Part shown: in pieces, positions 49,415-58,821 of the stretch
Position numbering within the stretch: position 1 is the stretch's first letter
Layout: each line of letters starts with the position of its first letter
Source: Cognaticolwellia mytili
Lineage (GTDB): Bacteria; Pseudomonadota; Gammaproteobacteria; Enterobacterales; Alteromonadaceae
Assembly (NCBI RefSeq): GCF_002104475.1
Contig: NZ_NBOF01000004.1
Span: forward strand, 186,001 to 250,000
Direction: 5' to 3'
Length of the DNA: 64,000 nucleotides
Notes under the pieces: generated by a model
Database searches by the model: none
What the model was told of the DNA's origin: nothing
What the model saw: the letters and a program-made list of their open reading frames with translations, nothing else
Program-made: the position numbers and the translations under genes

Positions 49415-50707
49415 TTAAGCAAAAAAAGCAAACTTAAATAAGAACAACAATGCTAGACATAAAACACTGAGGTTAATCTTGTTGAAGTGACCACTAAAAG
49501 CACGTACCGCAACATAGCTAATAAAGCCGAACGCGATACCATTAGCAATTGAAAAAGTTAAAGGCATGGTGATACAAATAACGGCAACAGGGACTGCTTC
49601 TGATAAATCATCCCATTGCACATTAACTAAGCCAGCCAGCATTAATACAGCAACATAAAATAACGGCCCCGCTGTTGCGTAAGCAGGTACCATAGCGGCT
49701 AGTGGTGAAAACATTAGTGATAATAAGAATAGGATACCAACCGTTACAGCGGTTAAGCCTGTACGGCCACCAGCAGCAACACCAGCGGTACTTTCTACAA
49801 AGCTTGTTGTTGTTGATGTACCTAAAACACTACCCGCGACTGTTGCCGTTGAATCCGCTAATAATGCTTTTCCTAAACGGGGGAAGTTACCCTTTTCGTC
49901 TAATAAATTTCCACGCTGTGCAACGGCAATAAGAGTGCCTGAGGTATCAAATAAGTCAACAAAAAGAAAAGCGAAAATAACGGAAAGCATACCCACTTCG
50001 AGAGCGCCAGTAATATCAAGCTGCATAAATGTTGGCGCAACAGGTGGTGGCATTGAAACTATGCCTTGATATTGAATGTCGCCGAAAATAATTCCTAACA
50101 AAGTGATCACTAAAATAGAGATCATAACTGCGCCGCTAACACCTCTATTGGCTAAACCAACAATTAAAAACAAGCCAATAGCTGCGAATATTGCAGGTAA
50201 TGCAGTAATGTCGCCTAAAGTTAATAACGTTGCAGGGCTATCAACAACAATGCCTGCATTTTTTAAAGCGATGAAGGCGAGAAACAGACCAATACCTGCA
50301 GCAATACCAAAACGCAATGAATGTGGAATACTGTTGATGATCCATTCGCGAATATTAAATAGGCTTAAAATAATGAATACTAAACCCGAAACAAAGACAC
50401 CACCAAGTGCAACTTGCCAGGTGTAGCCCATATCAAGTACCACTGTATAGGTAAAAAATGCATTCAAGCCCATACCAGGCGCTAGTGCGATTGGATAGTT
50501 AGCAAGTAAGCCCATCACTAAACAACCAATGGCTGCTGCAATACAAGTAGCAACGAAAACCGCGCCATGATCCATACCAGCATCAGCTAGCATCGCAGGG
50601 TTAACAAAAATAATATAGGCCATGGTTAAAAACGTGGTAAAACCGGCAATAATTTCTTTTTTTACCGTTGTATTATGTTGTTGTAGCTGAAACAGTTTTT
50701 CGAGCAT
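49415..50707 (-). CDS. NCS2/AzgA-type purine permease
   Basis: A 430-residue inner-membrane transporter of the AzgA branch (E. coli AdeQ/GhxQ relatives) that takes up adenine, guanine or hypoxanthine with protons. Signatures: KKEIIAGFTTFLTMAYIIFV, NPAMLADAGMD, ANYPIALAPGMGLNAFFTYT, FLFVDLFDTSGTLIAVAQ, GTSTTTSFVESTAGVAAGGRTGLTA-type repeat motif and NGIAFGFISY. Base specificity cannot be told. The gene leads the pair with the Tsx-like channel. Confidence 0.9.
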   Translation of the reverse strand: MLEKLFQLQQHNTTVKKEIIAGFTTFLTMAYIIFVNPAMLADAGMDHGAVFVATCIAAAIGCLVMGLLANYPIALAPGMGLNAFFTYTVVLDMGYTWQVALGGVFVSGLVFIILSLFNIREWIINSIPHSLRFGIAAGIGLFLAFIALKNAGIVVDSPATLLTLGDITALPAIFAAIGLFLIVGLANRGVSGAVMISILVITLLGIIFGDIQYQGIVSMPPPVAPTFMQLDITGALEVGMLSVIFAFLFVDLFDTSGTLIAVAQRGNLLDEKGNFPRLGKALLADSTATVAGSVLGTSTTTSFVESTAGVAAGGRTGLTAVTVGILFLLSLMFSPLAAMVPAYATAGPLFYVAVLMLAGLVNVQWDDLSEAVPVAVICITMPLTFSIANGIAFGFISYVAVRAFSGHFNKINLSVLCLALLFLFKFAFFA

Positions 50708-50756
50708 GAGAAGCCTTGTTTAAAATTGAGCTAAAGTTAAGTTTTGAATAGTAGGA

Positions 50757-51692
50757 TTATTTTATTTCGACAACATTTAGTAAGTCAGCGGCATTAACTT
50801 GTACGGTAGATTTTTCAACCGAATTTGTACTGACAAAGCCTTCTTGATCAAAAGCAGTATCACCACCGTCAATAATACCTGAGTCGCTATTAATTGATTT
50901 AAAGTCAAATAGTTCGCCATCGCATAAATGTGAAGGAACAACGTTTTGCATTGCTGTAAACATAGACTCAATTCGACCAGGATGGTTTTTATCCCAATCT
51001 TGTAGCATGGCTTTAATATTTTGGCGTTGCAGATTCGGCTGAGAGCCACATAAATTACACGGAATAATAGGGAAATGTTTTAACTGTGCATATTGAATAA
51101 GTTCTTGCTCTTTACAAAAGGCTAATGGACGAATAACCACATGCTCGCCATTGTCTGACACTAGCTTTGCTGGCATTGATTTCAGCTTGCCACCATAGAA
51201 CATATTAAGCATTAAGGTTTCAACCATATCATCTCTGTGATGGCCTAAAGCGATTTTGGTTGCGCCTAATGCCTTGGCTGCTTTATATAACAAAGCACGA
51301 CGTAATCGTGAGCATAAGCTACACGTAGTTTTACCTTCTGGAATTTTTTCTTTAACAATAGCGTAAGTGTCTTCTTCAACTATTTGATAAGCAACACCAA
51401 GCGATTCGAGATAATTAGGTAAAATATGTTCAGGAAATCCGGGCTGCTTTTGATCAAGGTTAACAGCAACAAGATCAAAATGAATAGGTGCAGACTCTTT
51501 TAAGCGCATCAGAATTTCAAGCATGGCATAACTGTCTTTGCCGCCTGACAAACACACCATAATTTTATCGCCATCTTCAATCATATTATATTGGGCAATA
51601 GCTTGGCCAACGTGACGGCGTAAACGTTTTTCTAGTTTATGTAGTTGTGTTTCTTGACCTGGCGTAAGGGGGAGATTTAAATCTGCGCTCAT
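50757..51692 (-). CDS. ttcA: tRNA 2-thiocytidine biosynthesis protein
   Basis: TtcA makes 2-thiocytidine at position 32 of some tRNAs, using ATP and an iron-sulfur cluster. The 311-residue protein has the PP-loop [10 protein letters not shown] (about 50-59) and the paired cysteine motifs CSLC (about 125) and CNLC (about 216), together with [19 protein letters not shown] and [10 protein letters not shown]-like [11 protein letters not shown]. It is the last gene of the group that also holds uspE, fnr and the cbb3 genes, an order common in Vibrio and Shewanella relatives. Confidence 0.96.
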   Translation of the reverse strand: MSADLNLPLTPGQETQLHKLEKRLRRHVGQAIAQYNMIEDGDKIMVCLSGGKDSYAMLEILMRLKESAPIHFDLVAVNLDQKQPGFPEHILPNYLESLGVAYQIVEEDTYAIVKEKIPEGKTTCSLCSRLRRALLYKAAKALGATKIALGHHRDDMVETLMLNMFYGGKLKSMPAKLVSDNGEHVVIRPLAFCKEQELIQYAQLKHFPIIPCNLCGSQPNLQRQNIKAMLQDWDKNHPGRIESMFTAMQNVVPSHLCDGELFDFKSINSDSGIIDGGDTAFDQEGFVSTNSVEKSTVQVNAADLLNVVEIK

Positions 51693-51813
51693 AATTAATT
51701 CCTAATAAATTGCGGCGCGTAGTATAGCTGATGAGAGCAAATGAAAAAAGTTGAACATGGCACTTTATCGACCAAATTCAACTTCAATTTCATAAAGCTT
51801 GTACTAGATCAGA

Positions 51814-52746
51814 TCATTCAATATCAAGCGGTGAAATATAGCCGTCAGGTTTCAATGCCAGTACGTCACAATTAAGCCTATCGATGACATGCTCTGCAGT
51901 GTTTCCAATTAACGCAGCAGACAACCCTGTGCGGCCAACGGTACCTAAAATGACCAGTTCAGCATCTAAGTTATTGGCAATACTTTGAATTACATCTTCA
52001 GGTAAGCCTTCTTTAATGTGAGTATTTTCCTGTTCAATATCAAAGGCTGCTGCGTGCTCATGCATAGATTTCTCATGGTGCAATAGCATTGAACGATTAT
52101 AATCACTGGCATTAAACTCCGGAATTTCTATGGCAATATTTACTGGAGTTCCTGGAAATGAGTTAACTAAATGCAAATTTGCTTTCATTACTTGCGTTAA
52201 CTGCTTTGCTTCTGTGGTGATCTTATCATTGAGTGACTTGTGCTCGTCTTCAGCACTACCAATGTTTAATGCCGCGACAATGTTACCGTTATCAGGCCAT
52301 AAATGCTCTTTCACCAATAGTACCGGGCATGGGCACTTTCGTAAAAGATGCCAATCAGTTGGAGTAAAAATAACAGATTTTAGTTTATCGTGTTGATGAG
52401 TTCCTTTAATGACGATGTCATAGCCATTTTTAAGTACTTGTTCAATAATTTGTTCAAAAGGACGATTATGCCAAATAACCTGACAATCAATATTAAGCTC
52501 TTCAGCATTTAATTCTGAAAGTGCCGACCGTAACCATTGTGCTCTATCGTTAATAACTGATTTGCGCATGGCATCACGCTCATTACTTGACAGCATTGTG
52601 GTCATTTCATAAGAAAAGTCATATATAGTCAAAAAAGCTGTAATGCGAGCATTCGTTTTACGGGCTAACTCTATGGCGCGTTTTAATGCTTTTTGATCGT
52701 CAGTTGTTGGGTCAACAATAGCGAGTATTTTTTGATACTTTTCCAT
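51814..52746 (-). CDS. uspE: universal stress protein E
   Basis: A 310-residue protein made of two tandem Usp domains, one starting KYQKILAIVDPTTDDQKALK and the other at about residue 160. Each ends in a nucleotide-loop-like region (GTHQHDKLKSVIF; LGTVGRTGLSAALIGNTAEH). The ATG at 52746 is chosen (AAGGAATTGAAT before it) over a TTG at 52752. UspE aids survival under oxidative and stationary stress. A near-perfect FNR box (52811-52824) lies upstream with a TATTGT -10 at the activator spacing, arguing for oxygen-limited induction. Confidence 0.93.
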   Translation of the reverse strand: MEKYQKILAIVDPTTDDQKALKRAIELARKTNARITAFLTIYDFSYEMTTMLSSNERDAMRKSVINDRAQWLRSALSELNAEELNIDCQVIWHNRPFEQIIEQVLKNGYDIVIKGTHQHDKLKSVIFTPTDWHLLRKCPCPVLLVKEHLWPDNGNIVAALNIGSAEDEHKSLNDKITTEAKQLTQVMKANLHLVNSFPGTPVNIAIEIPEFNASDYNRSMLLHHEKSMHEHAAAFDIEQENTHIKEGLPEDVIQSIANNLDAELVILGTVGRTGLSAALIGNTAEHVIDRLNCDVLALKPDGYISPLDIE

Positions 52747-52810
52747 ATTCAATTCCTTTATAAATTGTCTACTATAATTATAACAATAGAATATTTTGAA
52801 TCAAAAATAA

Positions 52811-52824
52811 TTGTTTTAAATCAA
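52811..52824 (-). promoter_or_regulatory. FNR box upstream of uspE
   Basis: TTGTTTTAAATCAA differs from the FNR palindrome TTGAT-N4-ATCAA at one base. A TATTGT hexamer on the minus strand (52783-52788) is at the distance expected for class II activation (box near -41). Confidence 0.65.
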
Positions 52825-52842
52825 ATTATTATCGTTTCAAAT

Positions 52843-52880
52843 ATAAAAATAATTCACGCTAAGCATAGCGTGAATTATTA
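52843..52880 (-). terminator. terminator of fnr
   Basis: AATAATTCACGCT-AAGCAT-AGCGTGAATTATT, 13-bp perfect stem, followed on the minus strand by TTTTTAT; about 35 bases beyond fnr. Confidence 0.8.
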
Positions 52881-52912
52881 GAATAAGGAAATTTTTAAAA
52901 GTAGGGAGGGAA

Positions 52913-53632
52913 CTAAAGAGCAGCGCACTCATTTAGTTTATCAATGTCTAGAATGGTGATTAGTTTACCATCAACTCGGATTAAATCATTTTTATGAAAG
53001 CGATTAAGTAAACGACTGATAGTTTCTACTGTCAAGCCAATATAATTTCCAATATCACTACGCGTCATGGTTAGACGAAATTCTGATGCAGATAATCCAC
53101 GAGCATGGTAACGGCTGCTTAAAGCACTGATGAATGTGGCAAGGCGTTGCTCAGCATTTTTACGATTAAGTAAGGTAAGCATCTCCTGGTCACCACGAAT
53201 TTCTGTACTCATCATGCGTAAAATTTGTTTTTTCAATTTTGGCATGGTATTCGATAAACTATCGAGTGTATTATAAGGGATTTCACAAACCATCGAAGTT
53301 TCCAATGCTTTGGCAAAGCTTGGATGTTCAGACTCAGCAATAGCGTCAAAACCTAATAAGTCACCAGCTAAATGAAAGCCTGTAATTTGTTCTTCACCTT
53401 GCTCATTGACGGTATAAGTTTTGAACGTGCCAGAACGAATCGCATAAAGCGCATGCATAGGTTGGCCATCATTAAAGATTTGCTCACCTTTATGAATAGG
53501 TCGTTTACGATCGATAATGTTATCTAAAGAATCTAATTCTTTATCGTTCAGAGTAAACGGTAGGCATAACTCGCTTATACTGCAGTTTTGACAGTGAATA
53601 TGTTGCTGACCTGTACACGATTTAGTACTCAT
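52913..53632 (-). CDS. fnr: FNR-type oxygen-responsive regulator
   Basis: A 239-residue global regulator (EtrA/FNR). It has the [4Fe-4S] ligands Cys14, Cys17 and Cys23 ([11 protein letters not shown]) and a later Cys in [12 protein letters not shown], a cyclic-nucleotide-type sensing domain, the dimer helix and an HTH with the recognition sequence [11 protein letters not shown], the Glu-x-x-Ser-Arg of FNR. Under low oxygen it should bind TTGAT-N4-ATCAA sites such as those seen near ccoN and uspE. A symmetric box overlies its own start region, suggesting autoregulation. Confidence 0.95.
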   Translation of the reverse strand: MSTKSCTGQQHIHCQNCSISELCLPFTLNDKELDSLDNIIDRKRPIHKGEQIFNDGQPMHALYAIRSGTFKTYTVNEQGEEQITGFHLAGDLLGFDAIAESEHPSFAKALETSMVCEIPYNTLDSLSNTMPKLKKQILRMMSTEIRGDQEMLTLLNRKNAEQRLATFISALSSRYHARGLSASEFRLTMTRSDIGNYIGLTVETISRLLNRFHKNDLIRVDGKLITILDIDKLNECAAL

Positions 53633-53659
53633 AACGACCTATGGATTATTTGCATTTTA

Positions 53660-53673
53660 ATGATATGGATCAT
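53660..53673 (-). promoter_or_regulatory. FNR-like box before fnr
   Basis: ATGATATGGATCAT keeps the TGAT-N4-ATCA core with outer T/A mismatches. It sits ~30 bases before the fnr start codon, a position suited to autorepression. Confidence 0.5.
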
Positions 53674-53683
53674 ATTAGATGCG

Positions 53684-54346
53684 TTATAGATATGCAATAA
53701 GTATAGTATAAATACCGTATAAAATCACCAGAATGGCCGCTAGCTTTCTAAATAAAGGGTTACTCAGTAAGGACTTGACGCTTATTGTACCTAACGAAAC
53801 AGAAAGTAAAGCAGGTAAAGTGCCAAGGCCGAAGAAAAACATGATTAAAGCGCCATTTATGGCATCAGCGCTTGCCAATGCCCAAGTTAACGTTGAGTAA
53901 ACTAAACCACAAGGCAACCAACCCCATAAAGCGCCTAATGCGAAAGCACTACGGGTATTTTTAATTGGAATGAATTTTTTGGTATTTGGAGATATATATC
54001 GCCAAAGCTTTTTACCAATATGCTCAACATGACTTAACCACATTAGCCATTGTCCAAGGTATAACCCTAACAAAATAAGAAAAATACCGGCAAGTATTTT
54101 TAGTGCAAAAACGGGAACACCAATTTCTTTCGTTGCCATTGAACTAGTCAGTGCCACTAACGCTCCGATAATACTGTAAGAAACAATACGGCCAAAATTA
54201 TAGGCAAAGACGATAGTGTACTTCTTACGTTTTGAAACATCTGATATTGCGGTAGTAAGCATAGTACTAATACCGCCACACATAACAATGCAGTGCCCTG
54301 AGCCTAATAGACCGATGATAAAAGCTGAGAAAAAATCGAGTGTCAT
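53684..54346 (-). CDS. TauE/SafE-like (DsbD_2) membrane protein of the cbb3 cluster
   Basis: A 220-residue inner-membrane protein with about six helices. Signatures: AFIIGLLGSGHCIVMCGGIS (paired helix start with GHCxxMCGG), YNFGRIVSYSIIGALVA, ALGALWGWLPCGLVYSTL. This is the 'sulfite exporter TauE/SafE' (DsbD_2) type often found between ccoS and fnr in cbb3 regions. The conserved Cys and His suggest handling of copper or thiols for oxidase assembly, not proven. It starts 9 bases after ccoS. Confidence 0.85.
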   Translation of the reverse strand: MTLDFFSAFIIGLLGSGHCIVMCGGISTMLTTAISDVSKRKKYTIVFAYNFGRIVSYSIIGALVALTSSMATKEIGVPVFALKILAGIFLILLGLYLGQWLMWLSHVEHIGKKLWRYISPNTKKFIPIKNTRSAFALGALWGWLPCGLVYSTLTWALASADAINGALIMFFFGLGTLPALLSVSLGTISVKSLLSNPLFRKLAAILVILYGIYTILIAYL

Positions 54347-54354
54347 AGCTGCAC

Positions 54355-54561
54355 TTATTCTTGTTTTTCTTGTTGGCTAGTTACGGAGTCACCTTTGCTG
54401 TTATTTTCCTTTTTCTCTATGGTTTTATCATCAAACAATATGCTCATGCCTTGTTTTTCCAAGTCGTCAAATTGCTCTGTTTTAACTGCCCAAAAAAAGA
54501 TATAGATGCCTATAGCAGTTAAAAGTACAGCAATAGGGATCAAAACGTAAATTATGCTCAT
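54355..54561 (-). CDS. ccoS: cbb3 oxidase assembly protein CcoS
   Basis: A 68-residue protein with one N-terminal membrane helix (IYVLIPIAVLLTAIGIYIFF) and then WAVKTEQFDDLEKQG, the CcoS hallmark. A charged tail follows. It is needed to insert cofactors into the cbb3 oxidase. It overlaps the ccoI stop by 4 bases (translational coupling). Confidence 0.92.
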   Translation of the reverse strand: MSIIYVLIPIAVLLTAIGIYIFFWAVKTEQFDDLEKQGMSILFDDKTIEKKENNSKGDSVTSQQEKQE

Positions 54562-56957
54562 TTTTTTAAAAGCCTCAAAGAGTTACTTACCACTAAAATT
54601 GAACTAGCTGACATGCCAATTACAGCCATATATGGCGCAATGTAGCCCATAACTGCTAAGGGTAATACGACAGCATTGTAGCCAAATGCCCAAAGATAGT
54701 TTTGCTTGATAATCTGTGTTGTGTGCTCAGATACGCTTCTTAATGTTTGCACTGATTTAAGCTTATTATTAAGCAATATAACGTCAGCGCCATTTTTGGC
54801 AATATCGGTGCCGCTACCCATGGCAATGGATAAGTGAGCCGCGCCTAAAACGGGGCTATCGTTAACGCCGTCACCAATCATGGCAACGGTATGTGTTGTT
54901 TGTTGCTGCTTAATTGCCGTCACTTTATCTTGAGCTGATAAGTTTGCTTGCACACTTTGTAGTTGCAGCTGTGCTTGAAGTTTATTACAGCCTACTAAAT
55001 GATCGCCAGAAAGCATCAACGTCGTAATATTTTCATGGTGCAAAAAGTCTATTAAATCTTCAGCATCTTCGCGTATACCATCATGTAAATAAAATTCAGC
55101 CACTAAGGTTTCATTTTCCATTAACACACATTGCGCGCTATGGGCTTGCTGGCTGTTATCGCTTAATAACCATGAATTTTTACCTATTCGGTAATGCTCA
55201 TGGTTAACTTCACCTGAAATACCTGCGCCGGGAGCAACAACAACTTGTGTGGTTTTTTGGTTAAAATCACGGTAAGCGCTAAATGCTTTAGCCAGTGGAT
55301 GAGCTGAGTGTGCTTCAAGGGCGGCGGCAATTGCTAATACTTGCGCTTTACCATCAGCGTTGTTTTCTAATGAAAACTTACCGTAAGTGACAACTTCTGT
55401 AACGGTAAACTCACCTGTAGTCAGTGTGCCCGTTTTATCAAACGCCATAGCATCAATGGCAGGCATGGTTTCTAAAACATGGCCGGATTTAACCATAATA
55501 CCATCACGGTTTAATCGAGTCGTTGCGCAAGTTAATGCCGTAGGTGTGGCTAGCGATAGCGCACATGGGCAAGTAACTACTAATACAGATAGCGTGATCC
55601 AAAAGGCCTCAGTCGGCTGGTGTTGTGACCAATAAAATGCCGTGCAAGAGGCAGTGAAAAGTATCAAAGCAACAAAATACTGCGCTATTTTATCTGATAA
55701 TTTTGCCAACTTAGGTTTATGGGTTTGCGATGTTTCACTTAAGCGAATTAATTGGCTAAGAAATGACTTTTGATTATTGTGTTTTACTTTCGCGGTTAAG
55801 TTGCCATCACCATTTATCGTACCGGCGTAGATAATGTCTTCGATATTTTTTTGTAAAGGATGCTGCTCACCAGATAACATCGCTTCATTAACTTGGCTAC
55901 TACCTGAAATGATTTCACTGTCGGCAGGGATGGTTTCACCTGGCTTAATTAAAATAATGTCACCAGCGTTTAAGTTGGTTGCGACGATAAAACTTTCTTG
56001 ATTGTCGATTAACTTAGTAGCCGTCATCGGCATTAATTTCAATAAATTTGCCGAAACATCGGCAGCACGAGAGCGAGCGCGAAACTCTAGGAACTTGCCA
56101 ATAAGTAATAGAAAGGTGAACATTGATACAGACTCAAAATACACTTCACCTTGTTGAGTCGCCGTTGCCCACGCACTGGCTAAAAAAGCTAGACCTATCG
56201 CGATGGAAACAGGAACATCCATAGATAGCTGTTTAGCTTTTATCGCGAAAAAGGCACTTTTATAAAATGGAAATGCGCCGTAGCTAACAATGGGAATCGT
56301 CAGTAATAAACTTGCCCAGCGTAGATATACCAAGTTGTGTTCAGCCATATCGGAAAAAGCACCAAAGTATAAACCAAAGGCAATCATCATTACTTGCATC
56401 ATTAAAATGCCTGAAATACCTAAACGTTTAATGAAGCTCTTAGCTTGTTTCTTATTTATCTCTTCAGCGGTACTCGCCTTAAACGGCAGAGCATGATAAC
56501 CAATTTTCTCAATCAGGCTAAGAATTTCACTTAGCTTTACCTGTTCTTCTTGCCACTGGACCGTCGCTCTTTGCGTGGTTGCATTGACATTAACCTTATT
56601 AATACCACTAAGCTTGTTGACCTGCATTTCAATTAACCAAGCACAGGCTGAACAACTAATACCTTCAATGGTTAATATGGTTTCTTTAAACCCATCATGA
56701 TAATAAGCAAACTCACTCTGTAGGTTTTCATCATCGAGAATTTCATTGCGTAGTAATTGCTCAGGAATGAGCACATCACTTTTTTGTGCGGGGGCACTGC
56801 GGAAGCGGTAGTAGTCTGTTAAGTTATTATCAACAATAGTTTGCGCCACTGCCTGACAGCCAACGCAACACATTGGCTGATTTCTATTATCTATTTCTGT
56901 ATGTAAATCAATGCTATTGGGAACTACTTCGCCACAATGAAAACAACCCAAGCTCAT
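54558..56957 (-). CDS. ccoI: copper-translocating P-type ATPase CcoI/FixI
   Basis: A 799-residue P1B ATPase that supplies copper to the cbb3 oxidase. N-terminal cysteine-rich region (CFHCGEV, CCVGCQAV), then a heavy-metal domain (EGISCSACAWLIEMQV), eight helices including the CPC membrane site (VLVVTCPCALSLATPTAL), the actuator SGEQHP, the phosphorylation loop FDKTGTLTTG and the hinge GDGVNDSPVLGAAH. This is the FixI subtype rather than CopA because of the Cys-rich extension and its position. Lies between fixH and ccoS. Confidence 0.95.
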   Translation of the reverse strand: MSLGCFHCGEVVPNSIDLHTEIDNRNQPMCCVGCQAVAQTIVDNNLTDYYRFRSAPAQKSDVLIPEQLLRNEILDDENLQSEFAYYHDGFKETILTIEGISCSACAWLIEMQVNKLSGINKVNVNATTQRATVQWQEEQVKLSEILSLIEKIGYHALPFKASTAEEINKKQAKSFIKRLGISGILMMQVMMIAFGLYFGAFSDMAEHNLVYLRWASLLLTIPIVSYGAFPFYKSAFFAIKAKQLSMDVPVSIAIGLAFLASAWATATQQGEVYFESVSMFTFLLLIGKFLEFRARSRAADVSANLLKLMPMTATKLIDNQESFIVATNLNAGDIILIKPGETIPADSEIISGSSQVNEAMLSGEQHPLQKNIEDIIYAGTINGDGNLTAKVKHNNQKSFLSQLIRLSETSQTHKPKLAKLSDKIAQYFVALILFTASCTAFYWSQHQPTEAFWITLSVLVVTCPCALSLATPTALTCATTRLNRDGIMVKSGHVLETMPAIDAMAFDKTGTLTTGEFTVTEVVTYGKFSLENNADGKAQVLAIAAALEAHSAHPLAKAFSAYRDFNQKTTQVVVAPGAGISGEVNHEHYRIGKNSWLLSDNSQQAHSAQCVLMENETLVAEFYLHDGIREDAEDLIDFLHHENITTLMLSGDHLVGCNKLQAQLQLQSVQANLSAQDKVTAIKQQQTTHTVAMIGDGVNDSPVLGAAHLSIAMGSGTDIAKNGADVILLNNKLKSVQTLRSVSEHTTQIIKQNYLWAFGYNAVVLPLAVMGYIAPYMAVIGMSASSILVVSNSLRLLKK

Positions 56958-56984
56958 AAATAAATACTCATCAATACCGATTCA

Positions 56985-57485
56985 CTACTTTACGTCGGTT
57001 GGATTCGGTGTAATATCTATGAACTCTGATTGCGGTAGATTGATCACCGATTGAATCTTCCAATGATTTTCAAAAGAGCTAATCGTAACGCGCCATTTAC
57101 CTGAAGTATCTTGATCAGACTCAAAAAAATGAGTGAAATTACCGTTGCCATCAGCGGTTAATGCCAAGTAAAAATCTCTATGAGCCAAAGTTGGATGATA
57201 AAAATTAACATTTAATAATGGAAATTCTTTTTCGATACCTGTTGGGCGAATAGTTAGCTGATCACCGTCAAGTTTTAAACCAAAGCGCATACCTAATTTT
57301 TGAGCTTGTTTAACTTTACCTAATTCAAGGTTAATTGCTTTGCCTTTTTTATAATAATCATCAATAACTAAGGTGTCAGGGTTTGTATTGGCAATAATGA
57401 AAGTTGCAATACCAGCAACTACTGCGGTGAAAGGCAATATAAACACAAGCCATGCCCATGGCTCTTGATACCAAAATGTTTTCAT
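56985..57485 (-). CDS. ccoH: FixH/CcoH cbb3 assembly protein
   Basis: A 166-residue protein. One N-terminal helix (WLVFILPFTAVVAGIATFII) is followed by DDYYKKGKAINLELGK, the FixH signature, and a periplasmic immunoglobulin-like domain (FYHPTLAHRDFYLALTADGN). FixH cooperates with the FixI copper pump in assembling cbb3 oxidase. About 27 bases precede ccoI; a terminator upstream (57589-57626) separates it from ccoP. Confidence 0.92.
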   Translation of the reverse strand: MKTFWYQEPWAWLVFILPFTAVVAGIATFIIANTNPDTLVIDDYYKKGKAINLELGKVKQAQKLGMRFGLKLDGDQLTIRPTGIEKEFPLLNVNFYHPTLAHRDFYLALTADGNGNFTHFFESDQDTSGKWRVTISSFENHWKIQSVINLPQSEFIDITPNPTDVK

Positions 57486-57588
57486 GAAGTTTTCTTACTT
57501 TGCAGATAGTATTGACATTATACGGCTTTTCTCAAATAGGAACTATTAAAAAAGCGTTAATTTTATGAAGTTTAGCTGCAAGGTGGAG

Positions 57589-57627
57589 ATAAAAAAGCCT
57601 TAGTGTCGTTAAACACCAAGGCTTTAT
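57589..57627 (-). terminator. terminator after ccoP
   Basis: GCCTTAGTGTC/AACACCAAGGC-type stem (minus strand AAAGCCTTGGTGTTTAACG, then ACACTAAGGCTTTTTT). It separates the structural genes from the assembly genes; some read-through may be needed to express fixH-ccoI-ccoS. Confidence 0.75.
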
Positions 57628-57662
57628 TTTTAGTACTAAACTAATTTTTTAAAAAGTAGCTT

Positions 57663-58631
57663 TTACTTTTGCGATAAGCTGTAAACATAAGCACTGATCA
57701 CGTGAACTTTTTGTTCACCTAGAATTTTATCCCAAGCAGGCATTACACCAGCACGACCATTAGCAATAGATGTTTCAACGGCACGCGGAGAGCCACCATA
57801 TAACCAAGTATTATCCGTTAGGTTTGGTGCGCCTAATGGAATGCCCATTTCTGCACTGCCTTTACCTTCTACGCCGTGACAAGCAGCACACATTGCAAAT
57901 TTAGCTTTGCCCGCCTCAGCGGCTGTAGCATCAACTTCACGACCGCTTAGGCTGATTACAAACGCAGCAACTTCTTTAACGCCTTGCTCGCCACCTAATG
58001 CAGCACTCCAAGCCATCATGCCATTAGCCTTGCGACCATGCATAATACTCGCTTTGATCACATCAGGTGAACCACCGTATAACCAATCTTTATCAGTTAA
58101 GTCTGGAAAGCCTGTCGTGCCACGAGCATCAGAGCCATGACATTGCGAACAGTTTTGTAAAAATAGGCGTTGACCTACTTTAAGTGCTTCTTCATCACCA
58201 GCTAAAGTTTCAATGCTTTGCGCAGCATAAGCCTCAAAAATTGGGCCATATTTTGCGTCAGCAGCAGCAACTTCACGGTCATACTGAACTAACATGCCTG
58301 ACTCTTTCGAGTTAATAACACTCGCTTTTGATTCAGATAAATTCAAAATACCTTGATTTGAACTTTTCCAGCCTAACAGACCTTCAAAGTTACCTAAGCC
58401 TGGGTATAGTAATAAATAACCAAAACCCCAAACGATTGTTAATAAGAAGAAAGTACTCCACCATTTTGGTAGTGGATTGTTTAATTCTTCAATTCCATCG
58501 AAGGTGTGGCCCATAGACTCACCTTCTTCAACACCTGCAAAGTTCTTTAAGCAAAAGCGTAATAATAGGTAACAACCTACTAATGTACCTAAGGTAAGAA
58601 CTGAAATCCAAATACTCCAGAAGCTAGACAT
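57663..58631 (-). CDS. ccoP: cbb3 oxidase diheme cytochrome subunit
   Basis: CcoP, 322 residues. An N-terminal membrane anchor (WISVLTLGTLVGCYLLLRF) is followed by a second helix near 60-80 and two periplasmic heme-binding domains with CSQCHG and CAACHG. Each is followed by a distal methionine region (MHGRKANGMMAWSAALG; ANGRAGVMPAWDKIL). It takes electrons from cytochrome c. It overlaps ccoQ by 8 bases. Confidence 0.96.
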   Translation of the reverse strand: MSSFWSIWISVLTLGTLVGCYLLLRFCLKNFAGVEEGESMGHTFDGIEELNNPLPKWWSTFFLLTIVWGFGYLLLYPGLGNFEGLLGWKSSNQGILNLSESKASVINSKESGMLVQYDREVAAADAKYGPIFEAYAAQSIETLAGDEEALKVGQRLFLQNCSQCHGSDARGTTGFPDLTDKDWLYGGSPDVIKASIMHGRKANGMMAWSAALGGEQGVKEVAAFVISLSGREVDATAAEAGKAKFAMCAACHGVEGKGSAEMGIPLGAPNLTDNTWLYGGSPRAVETSIANGRAGVMPAWDKILGEQKVHVISAYVYSLSQK

Positions 58632-58821
58632 TATTATTAGTCTCCTGTTTGTTATTTTTGTCGTTGTGTTTAATTTCCGTATCTTCTTCGAAAATAGAAT
58701 TTGCTACATCATCAAACGCTGATTTGCGTTTCTTTGAATATGACCAAACCACAATGACAATAAATAATGCCAATATTAATAGGGCAATTAACCCTCTAAG
58801 CGTGCCGTAATCCATCATCAT
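58624..58821 (-). CDS. ccoQ: cbb3 oxidase subunit CcoQ
   Basis: A 65-residue single-helix protein (LRGLIALLILALFIVIVVWS) with KKRKSAFDDVANSIFEED after the helix, the usual CcoQ form that stabilises CcoP. Its start ATG overlaps the ccoO stop by one base, and its end overlaps ccoP. A charged, Asn-rich tail ends it. Confidence 0.92.
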   Translation of the reverse strand: MMMDYGTLRGLIALLILALFIVIVVWSYSKKRKSAFDDVANSIFEEDTEIKHNDKNNKQETNNNV

